From an uncultured Roseivirga sp. (GTDB taxonomy: Bacteria > Bacteroidota > Bacteroidia > Cytophagales > Cyclobacteriaceae): DNA of 64,000 bases. Location: contig CANLOY010000001.1 in assembly GCA_947493005.1 (NCBI GenBank), positions 806,001 through 870,000 on the forward strand. The letters run 5' to 3'. The notes under the pieces were generated by a model. It worked only from the letters and a program-made list of their open reading frames with translations. It did no database searches and had not been told where the DNA came from. Of this stretch, positions 1 through 9,109 are shown piece after piece (the stretch's first letter is position 1; every line of letters begins with the position of its first letter). The position numbers and the translations under genes were made by a program.

Positions 1-330
1 ATATTATTAGAGGGCAATGATTGCCCTTTAGCAATCACCGAACTCAAGATGAAAGTAAGTGTCCATAAAAGGAATCGAATGCAAAGCATTCTGTTATGAT
101 TTACTATGCTTTTTTTAGCCGGTTTCAAAGCAGTCAATAAGTAATGTTCTGGCGTCAGTCAACCTTTAATCCTTTGACTTGAGAAAAGGTTACTTTTGAG
201 AAGTGAAATTAGATGGAGAGTATAGCTGAGTCTTAACTCAGAATTGACATTCTTTGACAGATTTCGGGCAAACCTGCCCTTCTATTGATTTTAGGAGGTT
301 TAAAGTAAGTGGCCCGACAAAAAGTAGAGG
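1..330. other. Gene-free left edge with two small hairpins
   Basis: I see no convincing coding frame here. Bases 11-27 form a compact hairpin (AGGGCAA, loop TGA, TTGCCCT) followed by a short T run, which could be the terminator of a gene beyond the left edge. A second hairpin (GGGCA, loop AACC, TGCCC) lies at 266-279. The stretch is downstream of the leftward regulator gene that ends at 331, so one of the hairpins may also end that transcript. Confidence 0.5.
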
Positions 331-3105
331 TTAATCTTGTGTTGAATACGCTGAAGGTGAGCAGCCATATTCGGAATGAAAAGCTTTAGAAAAATAGGAC
401 AGATTTTCGAAGCCAACGTCATAAGCTACCTGACTAACCGAGCGAGCATTTGCTCTTAGTAACTGTGCTGCCCTTTCCATCCTGAATTTTCTCAAATATC
501 CATTAGGAGAATATCCACTTATACTTTTCAGTTTTCTACGTAACTGAGTATCACTCATTTTAAGATGTGCGGCAATATCTGTTACTATAAGGTCAGATCT
601 ATGAAAGTGCCCTTCTAAAAAGTCCTTTAAGTCACCAAGGAATTGCGTTTCTTTCGAGCTAACAACAATTTGATTAGGCTTAAGGTCGAAAATCTCTTTT
701 GAAAAAACCTCTTGCATCTTTTTGCGATTAGCCTTTAGCGCAGAAAGTACACTTCTGAGTTCTCTGGCATCAAAGGGTTTTGTCAAATAGTTATCAACCC
801 CTAGCTCATAACTCTCTATTTTGCTCTCCGTGGAAGCCTTTGCGGTAAGCATTACAATTGGAACGTGACTGGTTGCCTGCTCCTCTTTAATAGCCTTGCT
901 GAATGCATAACCATCCATTACCGGCATCATGGCATCACAAATAATAAGGTCGGGTACCATCTCATTTGCCTTAACAAGTCCCTCTGCTCCATTTTCTGCT
1001 TCAATCAGATTGTATTCTTCGGAAAGTAGAATACCGATATATTCACGCATTTCTGAGTTGTCCTCAACAAGCAGAATCAGCTCCTTGTCATTAAGTTTCT
1101 CTTCATTGGTGACTACCTGATTGGTAATGCTTGTTATGGAACCATTAGAAGGTAATTCAAATTCCATCGGCTCCTTATTTCCAATAGTGTATTCACTCCA
1201 ATCATCAAGTGCCAGAGGTAGTGATATACGAAAAGTAGTGCCTGTTTCTTCTTTGCTTTCCGCAGTAATACTTCCCTGCAAAACATCTACTAGCTCTTTA
1301 ACCAAGGCCAACCCGATACCTGTTCCTTCATAGGGAGAGTGGTCTGCTTGATAGAATCGTTCAAAAATATGGGGTAGGTCTTCCTTGGTAATTACGCTGC
1401 CTGTATTATGAACATTCAAACAAATCTGTTCTGGCTTACTTGTGTAATCGGCTCTTACTTCTATCTGCCCTCCTTCCGGAGTGAACTTTAATGCGTTGGA
1501 TAGCAAGTTGTTCATTATTTTCACAAACATTTTTGTGTCATAATGGCCAAAAAAGACCTCTTCGTTTTGACCCAGCTTGAGTTTAATCTTTTTTGATTCC
1601 GCAAGGGATTGAAACGAAAATACCAATAACCTTAATTGGGCTGAGATGTCTGCTTTTGATATTTCAGGAGTCATTTTGTTAACCTCAAGTTTCTGGATAT
1701 CAAGCAACTCATCAACAAGGTTTCTAAGTTTGCTCAGGTTATTGGACAACAAGCCCATAAGTCTTTCTCCAGGATACTTCTTTACCAACTCTTGCGATGG
1801 CCCGTGCATTAAAGTCAAAGGTGTTCTTAGCTCATGAGAAATGTTTGTAAAAAAGCTTGTTTTCAGTTTGTCCAATTCCTGAAGCTTTCTGTTCTGATCA
1901 GCTTCCCAAGCCAGGTTTTGCTCGGCATTAAATTTTCTTCTTTCAACCTGTTTGAATATCTGACCCAGAAATATGATGAATGTGAGGATTTCGGCCGCGA
2001 ACATAAAAAAGGCCAAAGCAAAAATCCCCTCAAAATCGATATGTAGCAGCAACCTTGACATAATCAGCATATTGCTTACTAAACCCAAAAGAAGAGGTAT
2101 TGAATAGTATTTATGAATGTTCTGTCGCTTCAAAGCAAAGTAAGCATAGAGAAGCAACGTGAATACACCACTTAAAACAGTAAGACTCATTCCTGCTTTT
2201 ATCCAATACCATTGATAATCAAGAGTTATAGTAAGGTTAACCACTAACGCTATTACCAACAGGGTATATCCAAACCTTGCAAGCCAGTGTGAAACCTTAT
2301 GCACTGGCAATGTTTTAAGTGCGAAAAACAAAAGGCTCAAAGGTGCTATACCATATACTAGCTGATCGATCTTCGCAATGACAAGTGGGTCGTTTGAAAA
2401 TATTGGCCCGGTCACATTGCCCAAGCCCCAGAAGCCAATTGTCTTAAACAAAATAACCGCTGAATATGCACGGAACATTTTATCGTTAATGACAAAAAAA
2501 CTAATGATCAGGATTAATAACAGACGAAAAATCAATAGACCGTTGAGGAAAGATTGCCTTCCAAAATCATCAAATGAATAAGCATTGTAGGCCATGGAAG
2601 AGTAAACTTTTAGCCTTCCATAATGACTCCTTCGACTATCCAGGAGCAGATAAATTACTTTTCTACTTCCTTTCGACAGCTCAAACTTAAAAGTCGGTTC
2701 TTGGGTGTAAAGCGTGTAATCTTTCTCATCAGAAAGAGTAGAAACTTGTTTGATCTCAAATGCATCGGTTACCGAGGAATACTCATAATAAGTAAGCTTT
2801 TCCAAAGTTGGGTTATCCCAGTGCAATATCCAGTTTTCATTGTCGGAACTAGAGTTAATTAGTTCCAGTCTAACCCAAAAAGTACTACTGGTAAAAGGAA
2901 AGATAAAATCGTCTTTGCGGTTTAGTTTAAAGTGCTGATCTTCTATACCATGGATATCCAGCCTACCTGTTGAGTCTTCAAAAACCTGCATTTGGCCTGA
3001 AATATTCAGTCCATTCATTTCTCCATCAGACACATCTATTACCTGACTTTTGGCTACTAAAGTCAGCATAAACAATATTCCGAGAGTGAATAAAAATGTT
3101 CTCAC
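331..3105 (-). CDS. Hybrid sensor kinase / response regulator with AraC output domain (one-protein two-component system)
   Basis: A membrane signalling protein of 924 residues that carries a full phosphorelay and a DNA-binding output in one chain. A signal peptide (1-20) is followed by a periplasmic 7TMR-DISM-type beta domain (about 25-170) and about seven membrane helices (185-390). A HisKA domain follows with the phospho-acceptor motif SHELRTPL (His near 425), then a HATPase domain with N-box (NNLLSNALKF) and GTGIGLAL. A receiver domain (675-790) has VEDN, the aspartate in ICDAMMP and the TKPF lysine, and an AraC helix-turn-helix ends the protein (800-924). 7TMR-DISM domains are known to bind carbohydrates or other small ligands, so sensing an exported nutrient is plausible but inferred. 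The gene stands alone; no obvious target such as a SusC/D pair is next to it. Confidence 0.93.
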   Translation of the reverse strand: MRTFLFTLGILFMLTLVAKSQVIDVSDGEMNGLNISGQMQVFEDSTGRLDIHGIEDQHFKLNRKDDFIFPFTSSTFWVRLELINSSSDNENWILHWDNPTLEKLTYYEYSSVTDAFEIKQVSTLSDEKDYTLYTQEPTFKFELSKGSRKVIYLLLDSRRSHYGRLKVYSSMAYNAYSFDDFGRQSFLNGLLIFRLLLILIISFFVINDKMFRAYSAVILFKTIGFWGLGNVTGPIFSNDPLVIAKIDQLVYGIAPLSLLFFALKTLPVHKVSHWLARFGYTLLVIALVVNLTITLDYQWYWIKAGMSLTVLSGVFTLLLYAYFALKRQNIHKYYSIPLLLGLVSNMLIMSRLLLHIDFEGIFALAFFMFAAEILTFIIFLGQIFKQVERRKFNAEQNLAWEADQNRKLQELDKLKTSFFTNISHELRTPLTLMHGPSQELVKKYPGERLMGLLSNNLSKLRNLVDELLDIQKLEVNKMTPEISKADISAQLRLLVFSFQSLAESKKIKLKLGQNEEVFFGHYDTKMFVKIMNNLLSNALKFTPEGGQIEVRADYTSKPEQICLNVHNTGSVITKEDLPHIFERFYQADHSPYEGTGIGLALVKELVDVLQGSITAESKEETGTTFRISLPLALDDWSEYTIGNKEPMEFELPSNGSITSITNQVVTNEEKLNDKELILLVEDNSEMREYIGILLSEEYNLIEAENGAEGLVKANEMVPDLIICDAMMPVMDGYAFSKAIKEEQATSHVPIVMLTAKASTESKIESYELGVDNYLTKPFDARELRSVLSALKANRKKMQEVFSKEIFDLKPNQIVVSSKETQFLGDLKDFLEGHFHRSDLIVTDIAAHLKMSDTQLRRKLKSISGYSPNGYLRKFRMERAAQLLRANARSVSQVAYDVGFENLSYFSKAFHSEYGCSPSAYSTQD

Positions 3106-3178
3106 TAAACAGTGGTTAGTACTATAGTCTGAATCACTAAAGGTAAAAAAGATACCATATAGTTCGCCTGAGGAAATG

Positions 3179-3218
3179 AAAAAGCCTCAGCAACTTTTTG
3201 TCAAGTTACTGAGGCTTT
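3179..3218 (-). terminator. Strong stem-loop terminator behind the M28 peptidase gene
   Basis: AAAGCCTCAG pairs with CTGAGGCTTT, with an inner AACTT/AAGTT helix and a six-base loop. Read on the minus strand the stem runs into a T tract, as in a factor-independent terminator. It lies between the stop of the leftward peptidase gene (3242) and the start of the regulator gene (3105), so it would insulate the two. Confidence 0.8.
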
Positions 3219-3241
3219 AAGGTTTTATAATATAAAGAGGT

Positions 3242-4789
3242 TTACCTCCCTCTGTTCAAGCTTTGGAAAACTTTTGGTTTTCTAGGCATCTTTTGATCCA
3301 TATTGGCAGTTTGCATAACCATAGTAGCAATGATTACTGCGTTCTTTCTTAAATCAGCTGCCTGAAGTCTCTCATACAAGTCCATATTGGTATGGTGCGT
3401 ACGTGTACCATAATCAATTGGATCCTGAATAAACTGAAAGCCTGGTAGTCCAATTCCATCAAAAGCCTGGTGATCTGTACCTCCGGTATTTCTTATAGTA
3501 ACCGTATTAGCACCCATATCTTCAAATACAGAGAACCATTCTTCGAATATTGGTCTGATGGCTTCATTTCGCTGAAGGTAAATACCTCTGATAGCACCCG
3601 TTCCATTATCCATATTGTAATATGCAGAGAGTTTCTCGTGCGCTTTGTTTGGCTTTCCACCTTTCATAAAGGTGTTCTGTACATAGTTACGAGAACCAAA
3701 AAGACCTTGCTCTTCACCACTCCAAAGTGCAATTCGTACAGTTCTTCTCAAAGGAACTCCAGACTCTTTCAATATTCTGATGGCCTCCATCATAGTAGCT
3801 GAACCTGCTGCATTATCAGTAGCACCAGTTCCTGCAAACCAGGAATCCATGTGTGCACCCAGCATAACCACCTCATCTTTTAAGTTAGGGTCCGAACCTG
3901 GTATCTCAGCAATCACGTTGTAACCTTTTAGGTCACTTCTGTGAAACTCTGTTTTTGTATCAGCTTCAATCTTTACAGTTTGCCCTTTTATGGCTAACCT
4001 TACCATTCGATTATAGTGCTCTGGTGCTATTTCCATTTCAGGTAGTGCATTTGGATCTCTTCTGGCACCATTAGAAGTAAAGAATGTTCCCTGGCCACCC
4101 CCTCTATGGGTATTAAGCACCATAGCAACACCTTCATCCTTAAATAGCTGGTAAGCAGCATTTCTAAGGTTTGCTCTTCTTCTGAAATCAGACACTCTTC
4201 TTGGAGAAAAGTCACGGTTGGCATTACTCACTCTAGCAGTAGTCATTCCATCCAGTTCATCTTCTGTCCATCTTCTGGCGTCTGCTTCAAAAGTAGTTTT
4301 AGCCTCAATAGAAGTCGGCAACATTACTACTTTACCTGCAAGCTTTCCTCTGTACTTAGCGAGTTCAGACTCACTCTGAGCATCTACATAAACTACTTCC
4401 GCTTCAATTTGTCCGTTAGTTCCAGGAGTCCATGCCTTAGGAATTCCGATTAAAGCCTGATAGTAAGGAACTGTCATGGCCAGGTAAGATTTCTTAACAT
4501 CCCATCCCGGGCCAAACTCACCCCACGCTTCAACCTTTACATTTGAAAGGCCCCATTCTTTCATTTGGTTTGAACTCCAGTCATAGGCCTTCTTCAAGCC
4601 CGAAGAGCCTGTTAACCTCGGCCCAATCCTATCGGTAAGATTCCAGGCAATATCCATTACCTGACTATTGTTCAATCCTTCATCTTTGATTTTATATACT
4701 GCATCGTAGTCAACTTCCGTGTTCTGAAAGCCGAAAGCGGTTGCGCTTATCAAAAACATGAACGCAAAAAATACACTTAGTTTTTTCAT
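3242..4789 (-). CDS. Secreted M28 family zinc metallopeptidase
   Basis: Exported aminopeptidase-like enzyme of 515 residues with a signal peptide (1-20, ending near ATAFGFQ). The N-terminal half includes a PA-like insert that probably shapes substrate entry. The catalytic M28 core in the C-terminal half shows the di-zinc ligands: GAHMDSW (His and Asp side, near residue 311), TDNAAG (bridging Asp), SGEEQG (catalytic Glu plus ligand Glu), YNMDNG, and a final His in the HHTNMD stretch. These proteins trim peptides outside the cytoplasm for nutrition; the substrate cannot be told. A second, shorter M28 gene lies at 6012-6917. It is preceded by its own gap and followed by the terminator at 3179-3218, so it is probably monocistronic. 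Confidence 0.93.
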   Translation of the reverse strand: MKKLSVFFAFMFLISATAFGFQNTEVDYDAVYKIKDEGLNNSQVMDIAWNLTDRIGPRLTGSSGLKKAYDWSSNQMKEWGLSNVKVEAWGEFGPGWDVKKSYLAMTVPYYQALIGIPKAWTPGTNGQIEAEVVYVDAQSESELAKYRGKLAGKVVMLPTSIEAKTTFEADARRWTEDELDGMTTARVSNANRDFSPRRVSDFRRRANLRNAAYQLFKDEGVAMVLNTHRGGGQGTFFTSNGARRDPNALPEMEIAPEHYNRMVRLAIKGQTVKIEADTKTEFHRSDLKGYNVIAEIPGSDPNLKDEVVMLGAHMDSWFAGTGATDNAAGSATMMEAIRILKESGVPLRRTVRIALWSGEEQGLFGSRNYVQNTFMKGGKPNKAHEKLSAYYNMDNGTGAIRGIYLQRNEAIRPIFEEWFSVFEDMGANTVTIRNTGGTDHQAFDGIGLPGFQFIQDPIDYGTRTHHTNMDLYERLQAADLRKNAVIIATMVMQTANMDQKMPRKPKVFQSLNRGR

Positions 4790-4870
4790 TTTGAATATTT
4801 GGTTTTCCTAAATATAAGAAGACCCATCTTCAAGAAAGAGTAAATTGGTACGTGTGGAAAATAGCTGGGA

Positions 4871-5926
4871 TTAGTTAGAGTTTTTTCGGATAACCTCATT
4901 CATTTGCTCAAGAAAATGCTCTAAAGCAAGGCTCCAATCTGTTGAAGCATCCCATTTTTTACCTACATAGATATTGTTGTTTCTTAGGTCGCTTAGATAG
5001 AATTTATGTACCACTCTATCCAAAGCAGGTTGTCTGTCGGGAAAAGCGATCCAATCGTAAACTTTAGTTTCCGGTCCGCTGACATACATCAATTCATATT
5101 GAAAACCATTCTTTCTCAAATCCTGATTGGTACTCTTCTTTTCCCTTGAGAAAATGTTGTTGGTGCTATCCACAGCTAGCGCTTCTATTTGATAGTTGCG
5201 CTCAGTATTGGTCATTTGAAAAGAGTTTTGATCATAGAAATTATCATAACGAAGAACTGCTGGGCCTCTTTGCTGAAAAAGTGATGGATCAATGGCTTGT
5301 ATGGCTACTTTGAAGTCAGCCAGTTTTGGAGGAATACTCTTTGATACAATACCTAGATTTACCTCAGGAAGAAAAAACTCTGCAGATTCATTTACCAACA
5401 GGTTATCTCTATAGAGCGCACCAGTTTTAAAATATGTATCTAATTCACTTGTAACAGGTGAAAGTGTTGAGGATTGACGTGCCCAAAATGAAGCCCCTTT
5501 ATCGAAGAATGACGCTTGTCCGTTATAAGGACCAATGGCCAGAAAAACAGAAGACTCTTTGTCTTTTACCGTAAAGAGAATAAGGTTTTTTATTTCTCTT
5601 TTCTTTAACACTTCTGGTATTTCAAGCTGTTTATTAGGAATTGAAAACAAGGATTCATTTTCAATGTAGGCTACAGCATCTATGCCTTGTTCGGCAAGAA
5701 ACTGCTGCAGTTCATCTACCAAAATCATCCATTCGCTACGCTTAGAGACCTCAGGTACAGAAAGGAGCACAATTGATTTGGTACTTAGGATATCTTCGGG
5801 AGGATATAGAGCCTGGTTGAGCTCTAATTTGTCTAGTGTATTGTCTATTTCTGACTGGCCTTTTACACTGAATGCCAGGTAGAAAAGGAGTAGACAAGGA
5901 AGTAATTTATATGTTAGTGGTCGCAA
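4871..5926 (-). CDS. Conserved-looking exported protein of unknown function
   Basis: I do not recognise a family. The 351-residue product begins with a clear signal peptide (hydrophobic 8-20, cleavage near SVKGQ). The rest is soluble, without further membrane helices or cysteines that suggest a cofactor. Alternating beta/alpha sequence in the first 150 residues (SIVLLSVPEV, KNLILFTVKD) hints at a Rossmann-like or substrate-binding fold, but this is only an impression. It is leftward, 81 bp upstream of the M28 gene at 3242-4789, and divergent from a second M28 gene at 6012. A role linked to extracellular peptide degradation would be guesswork. Confidence 0.75.
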   Translation of the reverse strand: MRPLTYKLLPCLLLFYLAFSVKGQSEIDNTLDKLELNQALYPPEDILSTKSIVLLSVPEVSKRSEWMILVDELQQFLAEQGIDAVAYIENESLFSIPNKQLEIPEVLKKREIKNLILFTVKDKESSVFLAIGPYNGQASFFDKGASFWARQSSTLSPVTSELDTYFKTGALYRDNLLVNESAEFFLPEVNLGIVSKSIPPKLADFKVAIQAIDPSLFQQRGPAVLRYDNFYDQNSFQMTNTERNYQIEALAVDSTNNIFSREKKSTNQDLRKNGFQYELMYVSGPETKVYDWIAFPDRQPALDRVVHKFYLSDLRNNNIYVGKKWDASTDWSLALEHFLEQMNEVIRKNSN

Positions 5927-6011
5927 GACTTCGTTTCGTATTGATTATGTTTATGAAAGTTAAAAAACCACAATCAAACGATTTAAGCAACTTTCAATAA
6001 CACTAATAACG

Positions 6012-6917
6012 ATGCAAAGGTATTCAAATTTCATTGCCCTGTTCATATTCTGTCTGTGCTTTTCGGCACCAGGTATGGCACAGCTAGACAGGCTCGACTC
6101 TGAGTTTATGCTGGAAGACCTCAGAAAACTTTCTCATGATAAAGCGGAAGGCCGAAGAATAGGCACTAAAGGAGGTGCTGCAGCAAGAAAATTCATTGTA
6201 AGACAAATGAAGGATGTAAAAGCAAAAAGCCTCCAAAAAGGTTATGAACATCCTTTTTCATTTAAAAACAGGAATGGGGAAGAAATTAATGGCGTAAATG
6301 TTATTGGGTATATAAGAGGCGAAGAACAAAAAGCCTTTGTAATAACTGCCCATTATGATCATTTAGGTGTAAGAGACGGAGAAGTATTCAATGGAGCCGA
6401 TGATAATGCTTCGGGTGTGGCTGCCCTGTTAGCCTTGATGGAGTACTTTAAGGCCAATAAACCAAGGCACACTTTTGTATTTGCTGCTCTTGATGGAGAA
6501 GAAATGGGTTTACAAGGCGCTCGGGCATTTGTAGAAGATGAAAGTATCCCTTTGGAAGAAATTGTCTTAAATATAAACATGGATATGATTAGTATTAATG
6601 ACAAAAACGAGCTCTATGTTGCAGGAACACATCATTACCCAAAGCTGAAGCCTATAATTGAAAAAGTAAAGGCCGAACCTCTTCAATTAAAGTTTGGCCA
6701 TGACTCTCCCGATTTGGGTAATGATGATTGGACAGGTCAGTCTGATCATGGTGTATTCCACCAAAAGGGAATCCCTTTTCTCTATTTTGGTGTGGAAGAT
6801 CATGCGCATTATCATAAATCAACCGATGATTTTGAAAATATAAATCAGATGTTTTACATCAGGGCAGCTCATGCTATTCTGGATTGCCTTTTAGCATTAG
6901 ATGCCTCTTTAAACTAA
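6012..6917 (+). CDS. Exported M28 family aminopeptidase-like protein
   Basis: Compact zinc peptidase of 301 residues with signal peptide (1-23, cleavage after PGMA). The M28 ligand set is complete: TAHYDHLG (His/Asp), NGADDNASG (bridging Asp), LDGEEMG (Glu-Glu pair), NINMDM (Asp) and HYHKSTDD (last His). It lacks the long N-terminal insert of the 515-residue M28 protein at 3242-4789. The next gene, an ABC-transporter permease, starts six bases after its stop codon, so the three genes 6012-9109 are probably one transcript. Whether peptidase and transporter act together is unknown. Confidence 0.92.
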   Translation: MQRYSNFIALFIFCLCFSAPGMAQLDRLDSEFMLEDLRKLSHDKAEGRRIGTKGGAAARKFIVRQMKDVKAKSLQKGYEHPFSFKNRNGEEINGVNVIGYIRGEEQKAFVITAHYDHLGVRDGEVFNGADDNASGVAALLALMEYFKANKPRHTFVFAALDGEEMGLQGARAFVEDESIPLEEIVLNINMDMISINDKNELYVAGTHHYPKLKPIIEKVKAEPLQLKFGHDSPDLGNDDWTGQSDHGVFHQKGIPFLYFGVEDHAHYHKSTDDFENINQMFYIRAAHAILDCLLALDASLN

Positions 6918-6923
6918 AGTAAT

Positions 6924-8399
6924 ATGATAAAAACTTTGATAAGCCATTCCTGGAAACAACAGTTCCGATCAGCTGTATGGGCTAAAAACCTGATGTCTAA
7001 CATCTTCCTGGGTTTTGCAGCATTAATAATTACTGTTTATGCCCTACTTCTAGGGCTGTTCCTTGACAAGTTTATAGAGGCTTTGTTTCCAGACCAAAAC
7101 CCAATTGGTATTATCAATGGTATCGTCATTTACTATTTTGCATTTGAATTCTTTATCCGGTTTTTCCTTCAGAATGTACCCGTTCTTTCCATAGAGCCTT
7201 ATCTACACTTACCAATGCGAAAGTCGAAGATGATTCACTTCATGCTTCGAAAAAGTGCTATAAGCGCATTTAACCTTTTAGGCATTTTCTTTTTTACTCC
7301 GTTTGCAATTAGGGTTATAGGAGGTTCTTATGGTATACAGGCTGGTTTGGGGTGGATTGTGTTCGTTGTAGGTTTGGCATTTACACTGCATTACTTGATC
7401 ATTCTTTTCAAAAAGAAGTTAAATGAGCATCCAAACCTACTCTTTGCGATGCTTATCCTTATCTCGGGTTTAAGTGCATTAGACTACTACAATATCATCA
7501 GCTTATCAATTGCCTCAGCGAGTATGATGGAGACTGTTATCACAACTCCTTATCTGGCAGCAATACCAATACTATTATCAGGCCTCCTTTATTTTCTGAA
7601 TTTCACCTTTTTGGTAAACAATACTTACCCAGAAGAAATTGCCATTAGAAAATCTAAATCAAAAGTCTCTGGTGATTTTGCCTTCCTCAAAAGGTTTGGG
7701 CATATGGGAGAGCTTATTGCAGCTGAACTCAAGCTTATTATCAGGCACAAACGTCCTAAAAACACCGCAGTTATCAGTGCATTCTTCCTGTTATATGGGC
7801 TAATATTTTATCCAAACCCTCAATATGCCGAAATGGAATTCATTTTTGTATTTGTTGGAGTGTTTGTTACCGGTATTTTCTTTATCCAATATGGTCAGTT
7901 TCTACTGAGTTGGGATAGTAGTTTCTTTGATTTTGTACTGATAAGAAAGTCCACTTTCAAGCAATACATTGAAGCCAAGTATTACCTTTTTGTAGGAGTA
8001 TCAACTATTCTGTTCGTCATTTCTTTGGGTTATGGGTATTTCGGTTGGAAAATCGTTCTGATTAACCTTTGTGCATACCTTTTCAATATTGGCATCAATG
8101 TATTCGCAGTTATGCGGATTGCCATGTTCAACCCTAAAAAGATTGATTTAAATAAACGAGCCACCTTTAACTATGAAGGTGTGGGCGCTGCTCAGTTCTT
8201 AATAGCAATTCCTATCATTATATTACCCTATGCCTTTTATGCTCCGCTGGCCATAGCTGGCTATGCAGACTTAGGCATTGTTTTAACAGGGGCTGTAGGC
8301 CTAATAGGTTTTATTCTCAGAGACAGAACACTTACTGTTATTACCAACCACTTTATTAAAAACAGACATAAAATTGCTGCGGGATTCCGTGCACAATAA
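6924..8399 (+). CDS. DUF5687 membrane protein, ABC transporter permease
   Basis: Polytopic membrane protein of 491 residues with about 10-12 hydrophobic segments and hardly any extracytoplasmic domain. It resembles the DUF5687 family of Bacteroidota, which is regularly paired with a single ABC ATPase. The ATPase gene follows after 11 bp (8411-9109), which supports the permease role. The charged KSKSKVSGDF loop near the middle is probably cytoplasmic and may contact the ATPase. The substrate is not known, and there is no binding protein gene, so an exporter or a lipid/peptide efflux device is more likely than an importer (inference). Confidence 0.85.
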   Translation: MIKTLISHSWKQQFRSAVWAKNLMSNIFLGFAALIITVYALLLGLFLDKFIEALFPDQNPIGIINGIVIYYFAFEFFIRFFLQNVPVLSIEPYLHLPMRKSKMIHFMLRKSAISAFNLLGIFFFTPFAIRVIGGSYGIQAGLGWIVFVVGLAFTLHYLIILFKKKLNEHPNLLFAMLILISGLSALDYYNIISLSIASASMMETVITTPYLAAIPILLSGLLYFLNFTFLVNNTYPEEIAIRKSKSKVSGDFAFLKRFGHMGELIAAELKLIIRHKRPKNTAVISAFFLLYGLIFYPNPQYAEMEFIFVFVGVFVTGIFFIQYGQFLLSWDSSFFDFVLIRKSTFKQYIEAKYYLFVGVSTILFVISLGYGYFGWKIVLINLCAYLFNIGINVFAVMRIAMFNPKKIDLNKRATFNYEGVGAAQFLIAIPIIILPYAFYAPLAIAGYADLGIVLTGAVGLIGFILRDRTLTVITNHFIKNRHKIAAGFRAQ

Positions 8400-8410
8400 A
8401 TTTCTATACT

Positions 8411-9109
8411 ATGATTGATGTAAAAGAACTATCAAAAACATATAAGGGAGTCGAAGTAGTTAATATTCCTGAACTTTCTATCGGGAAGGGCGAAAGCTTT
8501 GGGTTAGTTGGAAATAACGGTGCCGGTAAAACTACTTTTTTTCGTATGATTTTAGACCTCATCAGGCCAACTACTGGGTCGGTCACTTCTAAAGGTGTTG
8601 ATGTTCGAAAAACAGAAGACTGGAAGTATTATACAGGCTCATTTCTGGATGAGTCCTTTCTGGTAGATTACCTGACTCCTGACGAATATTTTGAATTTGT
8701 GGGTTCTCTACACAATTACTCTCCGGGAGATATGCAAGAGTTTCTGGACAGGTTTGAGGCCCTATTTAACGATGAAATTGTTGGCAAGAAAAAGTATATC
8801 CGAGACCTATCGAAGGGTAACCAAAAGAAAGTGGGTATCGTAGCAGCGCTAATGGGCAACCCAGAAGTGATATTGCTGGATGAACCTTTTGCAAACCTTG
8901 ACCCAACTACTCAAATTCGATTAAAAGACATTCTGAAAGACTGGAAGGAAAACCATCAATTAACCATGCTTATTTCCAGTCACGACCTTAACCATGTTAC
9001 AGAAGTTTGTGAGCGTATTGTTCTGCTGGAAAAGGGAGATATCAAACAGGATATTCAAACCAGTGCTTCAACCTTAAAAGACCTGGAAGAATATTTTGCT
9101 ACCTATTAA
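8411..9109 (+). CDS. ABC transporter ATP-binding protein
   Basis: ATPase subunit of 232 residues for the DUF5687 permease encoded just upstream. Walker A is GNNGAGKTT (about 37-45), the signature region is LSKGNQKKVGI, Walker B is VILLDEPFANLD, and the switch histidine is in SSHDLNHV. The signature departs slightly from LSGGQ, as is common in ABC-2-type exporters. The gene ends at 9109, and its TAA overlaps the stop codon of the convergent methyltransferase gene (9106), so the two transcripts must read into each other or end inside the neighbour. Confidence 0.95.
   Translation: MIDVKELSKTYKGVEVVNIPELSIGKGESFGLVGNNGAGKTTFFRMILDLIRPTTGSVTSKGVDVRKTEDWKYYTGSFLDESFLVDYLTPDEYFEFVGSLHNYSPGDMQEFLDRFEALFNDEIVGKKKYIRDLSKGNQKKVGIVAALMGNPEVILLDEPFANLDPTTQIRLKDILKDWKENHQLTMLISSHDLNHVTEVCERIVLLEKGDIKQDIQTSASTLKDLEEYFATY

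Noticed and set aside
3470-3802. Rightward frame of 110 codons opposite the M28 peptidase
   Set aside because: Zinc-ligand motifs are encoded on the minus strand across this stretch.
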